Source of the DNA: Oligosphaera ethanolica
Lineage (GTDB): Bacteria; Verrucomicrobiota; Lentisphaeria; Oligosphaerales; Oligosphaeraceae
Direction: 5' to 3'
NCBI RefSeq assembly: GCF_030814695.1
Contig: NZ_JAUSVL010000001.1
Span: forward strand, 4,624,227 to 4,688,226
DNA length: 64,000 nt
Part shown: piece after piece, positions 17,312 to 26,396 of the stretch
Layout of the letters: each line of letters starts with the position of its first letter
How positions within the stretch are numbered: position 1 is the stretch's first letter
Program-made: the position numbers and the translations under genes
Notes under the pieces: generated by a model
What the model saw: only the letters and a program-made list of their open reading frames with translations
Database searches by the model: none
Told to the model about the DNA's origin: nothing

Positions 17312-18193
17312 TTAGTTTTGCGCCATGGCGACGAAGCGGCGGAGGTTTTCCTGGCCGATGGCAATGCCGGTGAGGACGTCTTCCATGCCTTCGAATTCAA
17401 TGGACAGGACACCCTGGTAGCCCTTGGCGGCCAGGATGCGCACGCATTGATGGACGGGTACGTTGCCGTGGCCGATGATGGCGCCGCGCCACCAGTTGCC
17501 GCCGCGGGATTGATTCCAGCCCCTGCCGGGGTGGGGCATGGTGCCGGGCTTGAGGTGGAAGTCTTTGGCGTGGCAGTGGAACGCGTAGGGCAGGAGCCGG
17601 CCGACCGCGATGGCCGGGTCGTCATCGACACAGATGAAATTGCCCATGTCAATAAGCAGCCCGAAGTTGGGGTAGGCGACGGCCGTGACCAGTTTTTCGA
17701 CGCGGATGCTGTCCTGGCAGAAATAGCCGTGGTTTTCGATCATGGTTTTGATGCCTTTGCCAGCGGCGTATTCGCTAATGGCACGGCAGCCTTCGGCGAG
17801 GCGCGGCAGCGCGGCGTCGAAGCTTTTGGCGCCTTGCCAGTTGTCAGGGAAGCGGCCACCGCTGCAGTCATGGCGCATGCCGGGGACGCCGAGGATTTCG
17901 GCGACATCGACTTCGCCCTTGACGCGGTCAATTTCCTTTTGCAGGTCGCCGCCGGAGCCGGCGAGGAGGTCGGCGCCGATGGTATAGTTGACGATGGGTA
18001 TGCCGACCTTGTCGGCTTCAGCGCGCAATTCGGCGGCGAAATCGGGCAGACTTTTGCCTTCGGGGAGGGCCAGGGTTGAGAATTCAATGGCATCGAAGCC
18101 CATTTCCTTGGCTTTGGCGATGACATCGATTTGTTTCATCTGGCCGTTTTTGACCAGTCTACTGAAGCTGTAGGAACTGACGCCGATAATCAT
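17312..18193 (-). CDS. Sugar phosphate isomerase/epimerase, TIM barrel
   Basis: A 293-residue AP_endonuc_2-type TIM barrel. It starts MIIGVSSYSFSRLV after AAGGAG at a good distance. Family motifs are KEMGFDAIEFSTL near residue 35, a metal-site glutamate and histidine in MIENHGYFCQ near 170, LIDMGNFICVDDDP near 200 and FHCHAKDFHLKP near 225, ending with LSIEFEGMED. It carries an insertion with histidines around MPHPGRGWNQSRGGNWWRGAIIGHG. Such proteins act on sugars or inositol derivatives. It is driven by the strong promoter at 18281-18309 and may be co-transcribed with the esterase gene 140 bases further on. Substrate unknown. Confidence 0.88.
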   Translation of the reverse strand: MIIGVSSYSFSRLVKNGQMKQIDVIAKAKEMGFDAIEFSTLALPEGKSLPDFAAELRAEADKVGIPIVNYTIGADLLAGSGGDLQKEIDRVKGEVDVAEILGVPGMRHDCSGGRFPDNWQGAKSFDAALPRLAEGCRAISEYAAGKGIKTMIENHGYFCQDSIRVEKLVTAVAYPNFGLLIDMGNFICVDDDPAIAVGRLLPYAFHCHAKDFHLKPGTMPHPGRGWNQSRGGNWWRGAIIGHGNVPVHQCVRILAAKGYQGVLSIEFEGMEDVLTGIAIGQENLRRFVAMAQN

Positions 18194-18280
18194 GCTGATC
18201 TCCTTGGCTGGGTCGAAAGTCGGTAAGGGTTACTGTAGTCGCCATGGCGATGTGCCGGCGAGGGAAAAGAGGCAGCGGAT

Positions 18281-18309
18281 AGTGTATCCAATTCATGGCT
18301 GCTTGTCAA
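18281..18309 (-). promoter_or_regulatory. Strong sigma-70 promoter ahead of TIM-barrel gene
   Basis: Minus strand: TTGACA (18309-18304), exactly 17 bases, TACACT (18286-18281). The -35 box is perfect consensus. Leader about 80 bases to the ATG at 18193. The rest of the 310-base gap between the isomerase and lplA-like genes (18194-18503) holds an inverted GCCGGCGAG/CTCGCCGG pair (about 18312-18341) and no gene. Confidence 0.7.
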
Positions 18310-18503
18310 GCGTGCCGGCGAGAGCCGACGTTGCTCGCCGGGGGATGGCTTATGATGCGGTGCGACGTTAATTTCATGAGCGCAGGCACGCGAGGGCAAT
18401 GTCTAGTGGTGATACAGCCTGAATTTCGCCCGGGAGGGCGATGCCGCCAACTTCCGCGTCCGTCCGGTCGCGGCCATGCCGGGGCTGGTGGCGATAGCCC
18501 TGG

Positions 18504-19451
18504 TCAAGGGAACGCGGCGAAGTTTTGTGGTGTTGTGTTTTCCGTGTCGTCGGTAGCGTGCAGGAGTTCGAGGGTGTCGAGCGCGTCTTCCATGCTGAGT
18601 CCCTGCAGTTGGGGCAGATTATGGCAGCCATCGGGGCTGCGCAGAATTGCTTGTCTGATTCGTCCCAGGGACACATCGAGGCTCGCGCTGCCGCTGGGGC
18701 ATTGGCGTTCGAGGGTGAAATCGGCTGTGCGGCTGAAAGTCCAGGTGTCGCTGGCGAAGTTTCTGACAGCGGTTGCGAAGGCGCTGTCGTCGCTGAAGTC
18801 GCGGGCGGCGATAGTGGCGACCTCGCCTGTGAAGCCCAAGGTCCGTGCAGTCACGCAGATGGCGTTCTGGATAGTCGTGCTGTTAATCGCGTCGTTGATG
18901 TCGCAGAGGTTTTTGACCGGCACGCGGACCGACGCGACGGTTGCGGCGATGAAATGGTCGCGCGGGTCCTGGTGAAGCGCCTGATGGAGCTGTTCGAGGT
19001 TGGTGTTGACCAGCAAGCAGCCGTGAAGTAGTGCGGCGCGGCCGCTGAGGGCGAAAGCGGAACCGGCGACTTTGTGGTCGCCGACCCAGATGCTGAAGTG
19101 TTCGCAGAGGCGGGCGCCATTTATGCCTGCGGCCTGCAGGGCGTCGCTGATGCACTGCAGGTAGCGCTGCTGATCGTAGTCGCTGCGGGCGACGATGAAG
19201 GCATAATTGAGATTGCCAAGGTCGTGAAAGACTGTGCCGCCGCCGGAGAGGCGGCGAATTATGGCGACGCCGTTGCTGCGGCACCAACGGATATTGCATT
19301 CTTGCCAGGGGTTTTGGTTTCGCCCCAGTAGCACGGCGGGCGCATTGCGGTAGAATAGCAGGGTAGGTTTCAGCGGGGCGGCGCGAAAGAGCCGCTCTTC
19401 GATGGCGGCATTCAAGGTCGGGTCGGTTTCGCTGGAGAACAGTATCTGCAT
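18504..19451 (-). CDS. lplA: Lipoate-protein ligase A family
   Basis: A 315-residue lipoate-protein ligase. I start at MQILFSSETDPTLNAAIEE (ATG 19449-19451), the usual N-terminus of LplA; no ribosome site is visible because the leader just upstream is pyrimidine-rich on the coding strand. The catalytic core is intact: RRLSGGGTVFHDLGNLNYAF near residue 55 and the lysine in VGDHKVAGSAF near 118. The C-terminal accessory domain (TFSRTADFTLERQC) is present. LplA adenylates free lipoate and attaches it to E2 or H proteins. No lipoate-dependent enzyme is in the window. An in-frame extension of about 85 codons upstream has no coding character. Confidence 0.88.
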   Translation of the reverse strand: MQILFSSETDPTLNAAIEERLFRAAPLKPTLLFYRNAPAVLLGRNQNPWQECNIRWCRSNGVAIIRRLSGGGTVFHDLGNLNYAFIVARSDYDQQRYLQCISDALQAAGINGARLCEHFSIWVGDHKVAGSAFALSGRAALLHGCLLVNTNLEQLHQALHQDPRDHFIAATVASVRVPVKNLCDINDAINSTTIQNAICVTARTLGFTGEVATIAARDFSDDSAFATAVRNFASDTWTFSRTADFTLERQCPSGSASLDVSLGRIRQAILRSPDGCHNLPQLQGLSMEDALDTLELLHATDDTENTTPQNFAAFP

Positions 19452-19488
19452 GAGAGGAAGGTAAGTGGTGAAGCGGTGTTTTTTGCCT

Positions 19489-19517
19489 AATATCTTTGCT
19501 GCGCAGCAGCATTGCAA
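19489..19517 (-). promoter_or_regulatory. Candidate promoter of the lipoate ligase gene
   Basis: Minus strand: TTGCAA (19517-19512), 17 bases, GATATT (19494-19489), four of six matches in each box, placing the start of transcription about 30 bases before the ATG at 19451. Confidence 0.3.
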
Positions 19518-19669
19518 GCACGATTGCGTTGTGCCGGGAAAATCACTCGTCTTGCCGCATGGTCGTTTTTCTCCCATATTCGGAAGAACCACCCGGATTG
19601 GTTCGTGCGCGTTATTACAACGTGTGGCTGCAAAAGGCCAAGGTGATATAGCGCTGGCAGGTACGGCGG

Positions 19670-20130
19670 GTAATCGGTCAGTGTACACCCCGGCGCTTCG
19701 CTGGGACAATTTGCAGGAAACCCACGGCCCGCCGCCGTCCAGCCATCCGACCTTGATTTCCGCCGACCTTTGCGGCAGCGTGTTTCATAGGAGTAACCAC
19801 CCCGGTGGGGAAAACACCGGGGACAATTTGCAGGAAACCCACGGCCCGCCGCCGCCCAGCCATTCGACCTTGATTTCCGCCGACCTTTGCGGCAGCAGGT
19901 TTCATAGGAGGTCGGGAACGTCAGCGTGGGGCTGTTCGGGTGTCGTGCGAGGAGCTAACCTCTCGTGACGGTGCGGGCGGGACGCCCGCACCACGGCAGA
20001 GAGACGGACGCGCGACGCATTGGGGGACGGGCGCGCGACGGGACGCAGGCTGGGCTCTGGCGACGTCGCGGGCTGAAAACCCGCCCCACGGCTGGGAGAC
20101 GGGCGCGCCGAGGGTCGCCTGATGCTCTAC
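19670..20130. repeat. Compound repeat island 1
   Basis: Non-coding island in the 850-base gap between the lipoate ligase and lpxK. It holds two 77-base copies of one element (19703-19779 and 19820-19896), each starting with GGGACAATTTGC and ending TTGCGGCAGC, 117 bases apart. The first is preceded by GTAATCGGTCAGTGTACACC (19670 on), which recurs nearly unchanged before the first copy in island 2. After the copies come GC-rich hairpins: GTGCGGGCG-GGA-CGCCCGCAC (19971-19991) and GCGGG-loop-CCCGC near 20070, each followed by CACGG and a GAGACGGGCGCGC-type string. Open frames across it are short and differ between copies, so I do not call genes. The remaining gap (19518-19669 and 20131-20302) shows only a candidate lpxK promoter. 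Confidence 0.85.
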
Positions 20131-20189
20131 GGCTCAATTATCAATGAGTGAACGATTACTGGCTGTCTGCTGAATGCGGGGTGTGGCTG

Positions 20190-20218
20190 TTGGCGCTCTG
20201 GCTGGCAGGGGATACATT
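20190..20218 (+). promoter_or_regulatory. Candidate promoter of lpxK
   Basis: TTGGCG (20190-20195), 17 bases, TACATT (20213-20218). Leader of about 78 bases to the ATG at 20303. Confidence 0.4.
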
Positions 20219-20302
20219 ACGGAGCTTCGCGCCTGAGAAGAAACAATGGATCACTGCCTATTGTGAGCAGTGCTGAAGACAAAGAGCCCCGGTGTAAAGA
20301 TA

Positions 20303-21490
20303 ATGAGTTTGCGGGACATCCTGGAACGGACTGAGCAGTACACGGTAGAGATCATCAATGGTCGCAATCGCAACCGTCTTGATCGCTGTTACCGTGTTTT
20401 TCTGTTTTTGCTGTCTCGGGCGTACCGCAATGTGGTACAGTTGCGTCTCACCCTGTTTGACAATTTGTTGCTGCGGCAGCATGTCCTAGGCTGTTTTGTG
20501 GTTAGTGTCGGCAATCTGACGGTTGGCGGTACCGGTAAAACTCCGGTTGTCGAACTGTTATCGCGAACCTTGGCCGGTCGTGGGCGACGGGTGGCGATAC
20601 TGAGTCGCGGCTATCGCAGCAAGCCCCGGCCTTTTTGGGAGCGCCTGCGGGCGCGTTTACTGAATGAACAGGATGGCGTGCCGCCGAAGGTCGTCTCTGA
20701 TGGTCGGGGGGTGCTGCTTGACTCCAGCCAGGCGGGCGACGAGCCCTACATGCTGGCGAGGAACCTGGTGGCCAGGAATGGCAGCATGGGCGTTGCGGTG
20801 GTTGTAGACAAGGATCGCGTCAAGGGTGGCAAGTACGCCATCAACCATTTTCAGGCTGATACGTTGATCTTGGACGACGGCTTCCAGTACCTGCGTCTTC
20901 GCCCTTGGATCAACATCCTGCTGGTCGATTCGACCAATCCCTTTCATAACCACGAGGCGCTGCCCTGCGGCTTGTTGCGCGAGCCCATCAAGAATCTGCG
21001 GCGGGCGGACTATATATTTCTGACGAAATCCAACGGCGGGACGCACTTGCGGCATTTGCGGCGTTTTTTTCGGCGCTGCAATCCCAGAGCCGAGATCATT
21101 GAATGCAATCATGAACCTTGTTATCTCCAACATGTGTTGACAGATGAGCGGCAGGAATTGGCGGTTCTGTCAGGTCGGCGGGTGGCGGCGATCAGCGCGA
21201 TAGCGGTGCCTGAGAGTTTTGAGAATTATTTAACGGCGCTGGGTGGTGAGATTGTGTATCGCAAGCGTTTTGTTGACCATCACCGCTACCATGAGCGCGA
21301 GTTGCTGGATTTTTGTGCCGAGGCGGTACGTCAGGGAGCGGAATACCTGGTAACGACGGAGAAGGACGCGGTTCGGCTGCCGCCGTTGCCGGTGGACATT
21401 CCGCCATTTTATTTTTTGCGGGTCGAGATCAAGATCCTCAGTGGCTTGGATGCGTTTCACAAGTGTATCACCCGCATCTGTCTGAGCTGA
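20303..21490 (+). CDS. lpxK: Tetraacyldisaccharide 4'-kinase
   Basis: A 395-residue LpxK, the inner-membrane kinase that phosphorylates the lipid A disaccharide at the 4' position. The N-terminal 60 residues hold a hydrophobic/amphipathic segment (VFLFLLSRAYRNV). The P-loop NLTVGGTGKTP is at residues 71-81, with the family's SVGNLTVGGTGKTP context. Other family blocks are ILSRGYRSK near 102, DEPYMLARN near 150, LILDDGFQYLRL near 195 and VTTEKDAVRLP near 360. I use the ATG at 20303 (MSLRDILERTEQY); a GTG at 20270 is also in frame, and neither has a clear ribosome site. Presence of lpxK shows that this cell makes Kdo-lipid A type LPS. It is followed after 143 bases by an unknown membrane protein gene. 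Confidence 0.93.
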   Translation: MSLRDILERTEQYTVEIINGRNRNRLDRCYRVFLFLLSRAYRNVVQLRLTLFDNLLLRQHVLGCFVVSVGNLTVGGTGKTPVVELLSRTLAGRGRRVAILSRGYRSKPRPFWERLRARLLNEQDGVPPKVVSDGRGVLLDSSQAGDEPYMLARNLVARNGSMGVAVVVDKDRVKGGKYAINHFQADTLILDDGFQYLRLRPWINILLVDSTNPFHNHEALPCGLLREPIKNLRRADYIFLTKSNGGTHLRHLRRFFRRCNPRAEIIECNHEPCYLQHVLTDERQELAVLSGRRVAAISAIAVPESFENYLTALGGEIVYRKRFVDHHRYHERELLDFCAEAVRQGAEYLVTTEKDAVRLPPLPVDIPPFYFLRVEIKILSGLDAFHKCITRICLS

Positions 21491-21633
21491 GGTGACCGGG
21501 TCGTTGATCTGTGTGAAAAAGGACTGGTTGTGGCGAGAAAAAATACTCGTCAGGGCGTACACTATAAATAATGTCGAAAAACCTGTCGATATGGGTAAGC
21601 CACGACGATGTGAACGAAAGAGATAGGGTAGCT

Positions 21634-23451
21634 ATGTCCGCTTGTGCAAAAAAGACTTGGCTTTGGTTGTCCTGTAGTTTCCTGCTGGTGGTGGCGTTGC
21701 CGGCGTGGGGGGCATTCTGGGAGGCTGGTGAGATATCTCAGCAGCGGGTGCGGATTGCTCAGTCTCTGCTTGACGACTATTTCCAGCACATAGGGCTGAA
21801 GCAGAGCAGCGAGCAGGCAGCGGCGGCGGTGTTCAAGGATTTTTCCAGCCAGTGTGGGCGTCTGGCGGCGCGGGCGACCGGTGAGCTCTTGACCGAACAG
21901 GATGTGCTGGTGGCCAGCGAAAAGATTCTCCTGGAGATGAGCCAGAAAGCGATACCGTTTCCTTCCGACAAGGACTTGGAAAAGGAAGCAGAAAAAGCAT
22001 ATCCGCTGTACCGGCCGGGTGACAAAGTGGTTGTTGTCTACATGCCCAATCCTCAGTATCCGGCGGCAGTTGAGGGTATTTACCAAGGTAAAATGGGCGC
22101 GTTTATCCGTGTTGGCAATGCCCGGATACGCATTCATGACATGATGCGGGTTGAGAATAATGAAGCGGAGGTGCTCAAGTTCGATCCCGAAGCGACTGGA
22201 CGTCTGCGCAAGGAGTGGATACTGCGGCGCCGGAACGAGCTGTACGACAGCCGCCAGCGCTATGAGGAAGAAAATGGCTCGGTGGTGAAAATGCAGCAGC
22301 GCAATCTCTTTATATCTCGTAACGAGCGCGCTGGGTACACGTTCTACCAGGACGAATGGCTTGAGCCCATGGCGTTGTTGCAACGCGTAGCGACGCAGAT
22401 GCGCAGTGAGAAGCAGCGTGTTCTGGCGCTGGCGACGCAGCGTGCGCGGCAGCAGGCGATAAAGACAATGGAGGACCAGGCAGTCTCGGAGTTTCTGAAG
22501 GGTCTTTTCTCGCCAAGCCACGAACGCCCCAACCCGGAGGAGACCCTGCTGGCTTTTGAGCAGTCCAACAAAGAGCGGACGGAGAGGGAACAGCGAGCGA
22601 AAGCTGAGGAGGAGGCCCGCAAGCAGGCGGCTTTGGATGAAGCACGGCAAAAGGCTGCCGATGAGGCCCGTCTGGCAGCGGAAGCCGAAGCCCGGCGGCA
22701 GGCGGCGACCCAGGCGGCGACACCGAACCAAGGAGCGGTGGTGGAGGAAAAGGAGATCACGCTGATGTCTCCCCAGGTCGTTTTGGGAGTCTTTCTGGTC
22801 GTTGTTCTGCTGGCCTTAGGCGGCTGGTTTTTCCACAACCGCAAACAAAGCCGGGAGAAAAATGACACCTTCAAGAAATTTTTTGAAGGCAAGGGCAAGT
22901 TACAGAAGGATTTTTGGGAGCAGGCGGATGCCGATCCAGATCATTTCAAGTATGTCGCCTACATGTTTCCGAGCATAGCTGATGCGAATCGTGCGTTGCA
23001 GAAGTTGTCTTACATCCAGGTATCGGGCAGTGGCGATTTGAAATGCGCGCGGGACATTCTTTTTGGTGTTTATCCTCACTTAGAGGGTGCGGTTGCTTTT
23101 GTTGGCGGGACGAAATTCGGCTATGCGTTGTGGCGGGAGGCGTCAGCGGTGATGCCCGAGGAGCCAGGGGCGGTTTATTTCAAGGTGAGTACGGAGCCGT
23201 TTGTGTCTCTTGACATACCCGACGTTGAGAAATTGGCTTCTGAATCTGACCTGCACATTGAGAATCTCGGCGTGGAAGAACTTGCCGGCGAGAAGGGTTT
23301 CATCCGCTGTTACAAATATCGTGCTGAGACCAAGGATGCTGCCATGTCCTTCCTGACGGGCATTGACGTCAACGAAGAGGGTATTAGCATCCAGGTCGAG
23401 ACGCCGGAAGGCATCTTCGGCAAGGATGAGAATGGCGTATACACGGCCTGA
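21634..23451 (+). CDS. Unknown secreted/membrane protein with coiled coil
   Basis: A 605-residue protein I do not recognise. It starts MSACAKKTWLWLS with a clear Sec signal peptide ending at LPAWGA (about residue 27); an ATG 21 codons upstream would spoil this. Residues 30-240 are soluble and include an SH3-like beta patch (YRPGDKVVVVYM, VEGIYQGKMGAFIRVGNARI). Residues 270-360 are a long charged coiled coil rich in Glu, Arg and Ala (from EQSNKERTER to ARLAAEAEARRQ). One membrane helix follows near 375-395 (VVLGVFLVVVLLALGGWFF), then a C-terminal domain of about 200 residues (DPDHFKYVAYMFPSIADANRAL to the end), presumably cytoplasmic. So the protein probably spans the inner membrane with its coiled coil in the periplasm. 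It is convergent with dxr. Confidence 0.75.
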   Translation: MSACAKKTWLWLSCSFLLVVALPAWGAFWEAGEISQQRVRIAQSLLDDYFQHIGLKQSSEQAAAAVFKDFSSQCGRLAARATGELLTEQDVLVASEKILLEMSQKAIPFPSDKDLEKEAEKAYPLYRPGDKVVVVYMPNPQYPAAVEGIYQGKMGAFIRVGNARIRIHDMMRVENNEAEVLKFDPEATGRLRKEWILRRRNELYDSRQRYEEENGSVVKMQQRNLFISRNERAGYTFYQDEWLEPMALLQRVATQMRSEKQRVLALATQRARQQAIKTMEDQAVSEFLKGLFSPSHERPNPEETLLAFEQSNKERTEREQRAKAEEEARKQAALDEARQKAADEARLAAEAEARRQAATQAATPNQGAVVEEKEITLMSPQVVLGVFLVVVLLALGGWFFHNRKQSREKNDTFKKFFEGKGKLQKDFWEQADADPDHFKYVAYMFPSIADANRALQKLSYIQVSGSGDLKCARDILFGVYPHLEGAVAFVGGTKFGYALWREASAVMPEEPGAVYFKVSTEPFVSLDIPDVEKLASESDLHIENLGVEELAGEKGFIRCYKYRAETKDAAMSFLTGIDVNEEGISIQVETPEGIFGKDENGVYTA

Positions 23452-23664
23452 GCGGACAGACTATCGCGTCAGCTCTGCGGGGTTGGCCGGAGAGCGGTTG
23501 GGCCGTATTGTGCCCGGCACCGGGTCTGGGAGGCGGTTGCAGTCTGTGGTGATGCCTGGTTGAGCGTTTTCAGCCCTGGGTTGCCTGGACACGCCGAGGC
23601 ATGATGGAAGTGTGATCGACTGGTGAGTTGGGATCGCTGCGGACGGGTTTTCTGTGCGGTGGTG

Positions 23665-24801
23665 TTACGCGGTGGCGGCGCAAGCCCGTGCCCGTTGATC
23701 AGCCGCAAGGATTTCCGCGAGATTTTTGCCAGGGGCATTGGCGCAGGCGTCCATAGTTTTGGCGACGATGTCAGCGATGCGGGAGAAGGCGATATTCCGT
23801 TGGCAGAAGCGTTCGACGGCGACTTCGTTGGCGGCGTTGAAGACGGCGCCCATGGCGCCGCCCGCCCGCATAGCGCGCCGGGCGAGGGTGAGAGCCGGGA
23901 AGCGTTCGTTGTCCGGCGGAGCAAAGGACAGTTGCAGGGACTTGCTGAAATCCATTGCGACGGTAGGGCTGGGCAGGCGTTCCGGATAGGTCAAGCAGTA
24001 CTGGATGGGCAGGGCCATATCTGGATAGCCCATTTGGGCAAGGACGCTGTTATCCCGGAATTCCACCATGGAGTGGATGATGGACTGTGGGTGAATGACG
24101 ACGTCAATGCGGTCTTCCGGGATGTTGAAGAGCCACCCAGCCTCAATGAGCTCCAGGCCCTTGTTCATGAGCGTCGCCGAGTCGATGGTAATTTTTCGTC
24201 CCATGGACCAGGTTGGGTGAGCCAGCGCCTGATCAACGCTGACGCGGCTGAGATCGACCTCGGGGCGATTGTGAAATGGCCCGCCGCTGGCCGTGAGGAT
24301 GACGCGTGCGAGTTCGTGTCGCGGGTGCAGATCCAGGCATTGGAAGACGGCGCAGTGTTCGCTGTCCACCGGCAGGATGCGGCTGCCGGATTTGGCGGCC
24401 GCGGCGCTGACCAGGGCGCCGGCCATGACGAGGATTTCCTTGCTGGCCAGGGCGATGTCCTTGCCGGCCTTGATGGCTTCCAGGACGGGGCGCAGGCCGG
24501 CGGTGCCGACGATGGCGCAGAGCACGGTGTCCACATCGTCGGCGCAGACGGCGGCGACCAGCTCGTCCGGCGACGTGAGAACGCGGCAGTGTGGTGGGAG
24601 ATCCTTGCCCGCAAGGGCGTCAGGCGACGCGGCATAAACCCAGCTTGGCGCGCAGGAGCGAGCCTGTGCCGCCAGCATGTCGCCCTGGCGGCCGGCGGCC
24701 AGGCCGGTGACCTGTAGGCGGTCGGCATGGGCGGCGACGACTTTGAGGGTATTGGTGCCGATGGAGCCGGTGGATCCGAGGATGGCTAGTCGTTTTGACA
24801 T
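23665..24801 (-). CDS. dxr: 1-deoxy-D-xylulose 5-phosphate reductoisomerase
   Basis: A 378-residue DXR, second enzyme of the MEP isoprenoid pathway. The NADPH site ILGSTGSIGTNTLKVV is at residues 7-22. Further family blocks are ALASKEILVMAG near 118, the metal-binding PVDSEHCAVFQCL near 142, LTASGGPFHN near 170, the substrate motif WSMGRKITIDSATLMNKGLE near 205 and PDMALPIQYCLTYPERL near 262. The C-terminal four-helix part is present. The gene starts 41 bases after the HD-domain gene and is likely in its operon. It ends convergent to the unknown membrane protein; no terminator is evident in the 213-base gap. Confidence 0.96.
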   Translation of the reverse strand: MSKRLAILGSTGSIGTNTLKVVAAHADRLQVTGLAAGRQGDMLAAQARSCAPSWVYAASPDALAGKDLPPHCRVLTSPDELVAAVCADDVDTVLCAIVGTAGLRPVLEAIKAGKDIALASKEILVMAGALVSAAAAKSGSRILPVDSEHCAVFQCLDLHPRHELARVILTASGGPFHNRPEVDLSRVSVDQALAHPTWSMGRKITIDSATLMNKGLELIEAGWLFNIPEDRIDVVIHPQSIIHSMVEFRDNSVLAQMGYPDMALPIQYCLTYPERLPSPTVAMDFSKSLQLSFAPPDNERFPALTLARRAMRAGGAMGAVFNAANEVAVERFCQRNIAFSRIADIVAKTMDACANAPGKNLAEILAADQRARACAATA

Positions 24802-24842
24802 GGATGAGCGTAACGTGGCGTGGTGGATACAGGCACTAGGGT

Positions 24843-26063
24843 TCAGGCGTGGTTTTTTCTCGGGGCAAAATGTCTGAACACCTCACCGAAATTCATGGTG
24901 CCGACCTGGCGCTGTTCGTACATGGCGTAGAGGCGTTCGGAGCCTTCGAGGAGGTGCTTTGAACTGACGCCGTGGCGGATAGACAAGGACGCTTCGATAA
25001 AGGCTGCCAAGTGGTCGCAGCAGCGGATGATTTCGCCGTCGACAGGCATGTCGTGGCCATCATTGTAGTCGCGTTCGAGGTCGGCGAAGCTCAGGTTGCT
25101 GCGAATGCCCTGGGCATTTTTGACGCGGTTGCTGAACTCGTCCAAGGTGTAATAGCGGATTTCGGCATGCCAGGCGTTGGGGAGCAGGGGCAGGAGCCGG
25201 TCTTCCATCTGTCGTCGTTCGTATTCCTTGATGATGCCATCAAGGCCTTCGACGGCTTCCTTGATGGGCGAGGTGATGTCGCGGGTGAGGACTTCGGGCA
25301 AGTCGTGAAACAGTGCGGCCAGGAAGCCGTTGATCAGGCGTTGTTCACAGGCGGCGACTTCGTTGAGGGCCAGATACGAGAGCAGGGCGACGACGAGCAT
25401 GTGGCCTAGTACGGACGTGGCGGGAATGCGCGGTGATTGCGACCAGCGTTTCTGAAAACGCAATTGACCACAGAGATCGACAAAGCCGGCGGTCTTGCGC
25501 CCCAGGGAAATTTTCTGCACGCCGAGGAGGTCATAGTGGTCTTCGATCTGGTCTTCAATTTCCTGGCGGATTTGTTCGATGCCTTTGATAAACGGGCACA
25601 TTTTGTAGAGGATGTTGAATTCCCACTGGGTGGCTAGGAAGTGGGCGGCCTTGAGGACGCGTTTTTCCCGTGATGCGTAGGTTGGATCGAAGAAGTGTTT
25701 TTCCATGCGGTCGCGGAAGCCGCCGGGGATGGGCGCGGTCTGTTTTTCGAGGTGCTGCAGGACCCAGCAGTTGAGTTCGTGGCCCTTCTCGGCCATCATT
25801 TTGTGGAAGACCGGTGGTTTGATGTCAGTGAGCACGATGCGATGAAACATTTCGAAGATGCCGCCTTCGATGAGTCGCAGCCAGGAGATGGAGCCGGGTG
25901 CCTGTTCTTCTTCGAATTTAGCCAGGACGTAGGCGATGATCATCTTATGGGCCTGCTTGTCCAGTTCAGTGAAGTCCATGGGGTTGATCTGGTCATTCCA
26001 GCGGCGGATGCTGGCGGCATCGTAGATCAATTCCAGCAGTGATGGCGAGAGAGAATTAGGCAT
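24843..26063 (-). CDS. HD-domain phosphohydrolase
   Basis: A 406-residue protein. The start MPNSLSPSLLELIYDA follows AGGGG. The HD-type metal site is visible as the His in SVLGHMLVVALLSYLA near residue 217 and FHDLPEVLTRDITSPIKEA near 247, resembling the YfbR-like HD families, which are 5'-nucleotidases. A long N-terminal region (residues 1-180) is conserved-looking but not assignable. The second half includes DGEIIRCCDHLAAFIEASLS near 350, which looks like the distal aspartate of HD enzymes. Upstream is a 333-base divergent region shared with the response regulator gene; downstream is dxr. Substrate unknown. Confidence 0.8.
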   Translation of the reverse strand: MPNSLSPSLLELIYDAASIRRWNDQINPMDFTELDKQAHKMIIAYVLAKFEEEQAPGSISWLRLIEGGIFEMFHRIVLTDIKPPVFHKMMAEKGHELNCWVLQHLEKQTAPIPGGFRDRMEKHFFDPTYASREKRVLKAAHFLATQWEFNILYKMCPFIKGIEQIRQEIEDQIEDHYDLLGVQKISLGRKTAGFVDLCGQLRFQKRWSQSPRIPATSVLGHMLVVALLSYLALNEVAACEQRLINGFLAALFHDLPEVLTRDITSPIKEAVEGLDGIIKEYERRQMEDRLLPLLPNAWHAEIRYYTLDEFSNRVKNAQGIRSNLSFADLERDYNDGHDMPVDGEIIRCCDHLAAFIEASLSIRHGVSSKHLLEGSERLYAMYEQRQVGTMNFGEVFRHFAPRKNHA

Positions 26064-26235
26064 GGTAACTGCCCCTGTTTGCTTGCTTGTGATGGTCGGA
26101 GGCTCCGGCGACGCGGGCGGGCGGGCGCTGATAGGAGGCGTGCCGAACAATGTAATCCGGAAAGCCCGTCACGGCGGTCGTTTGGAGGAAAAAAGCGCGG
26201 GCGGCGAAAACAGTGTGGAAACGCGTTGCTGCTGC

Positions 26236-26264
26236 TTGGACTGAGGCAGGAATTGTTGTATACT
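26236..26264 (+). promoter_or_regulatory. Promoter ahead of the regulator/polysaccharide locus
   Basis: TTGGAC (26236-26241), exactly 17 bases, TATACT (26259-26264). It gives a leader of about 125 bases to the ATG at 26397. This is the only promoter-like site I see before the long plus-strand run of genes to 38176. The rest of the divergent gap 26064-26396 shows no gene or clear repeat. Confidence 0.5.
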
Positions 26265-26396
26265 GATGCGCGAACGGATACATTAGACTGGTAACCTTGT
26301 CGGCGGTGAGCAGGCAGTGATTCGAGGGGGACGCGTAGGCCACTGGGTCAGCAATGGTGTCATTGGCAAACAGCAGCAAAGGCATAGCAGCGACAC

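Noticed and set aside
19678..19905. 75-codon minus-strand frame in repeat island 1 with repeated AAAKVGGNQGRM peptide
   Set aside because: Same 77-base element read as protein; the copies show no synonymous bias and no start or ribosome site of their own.
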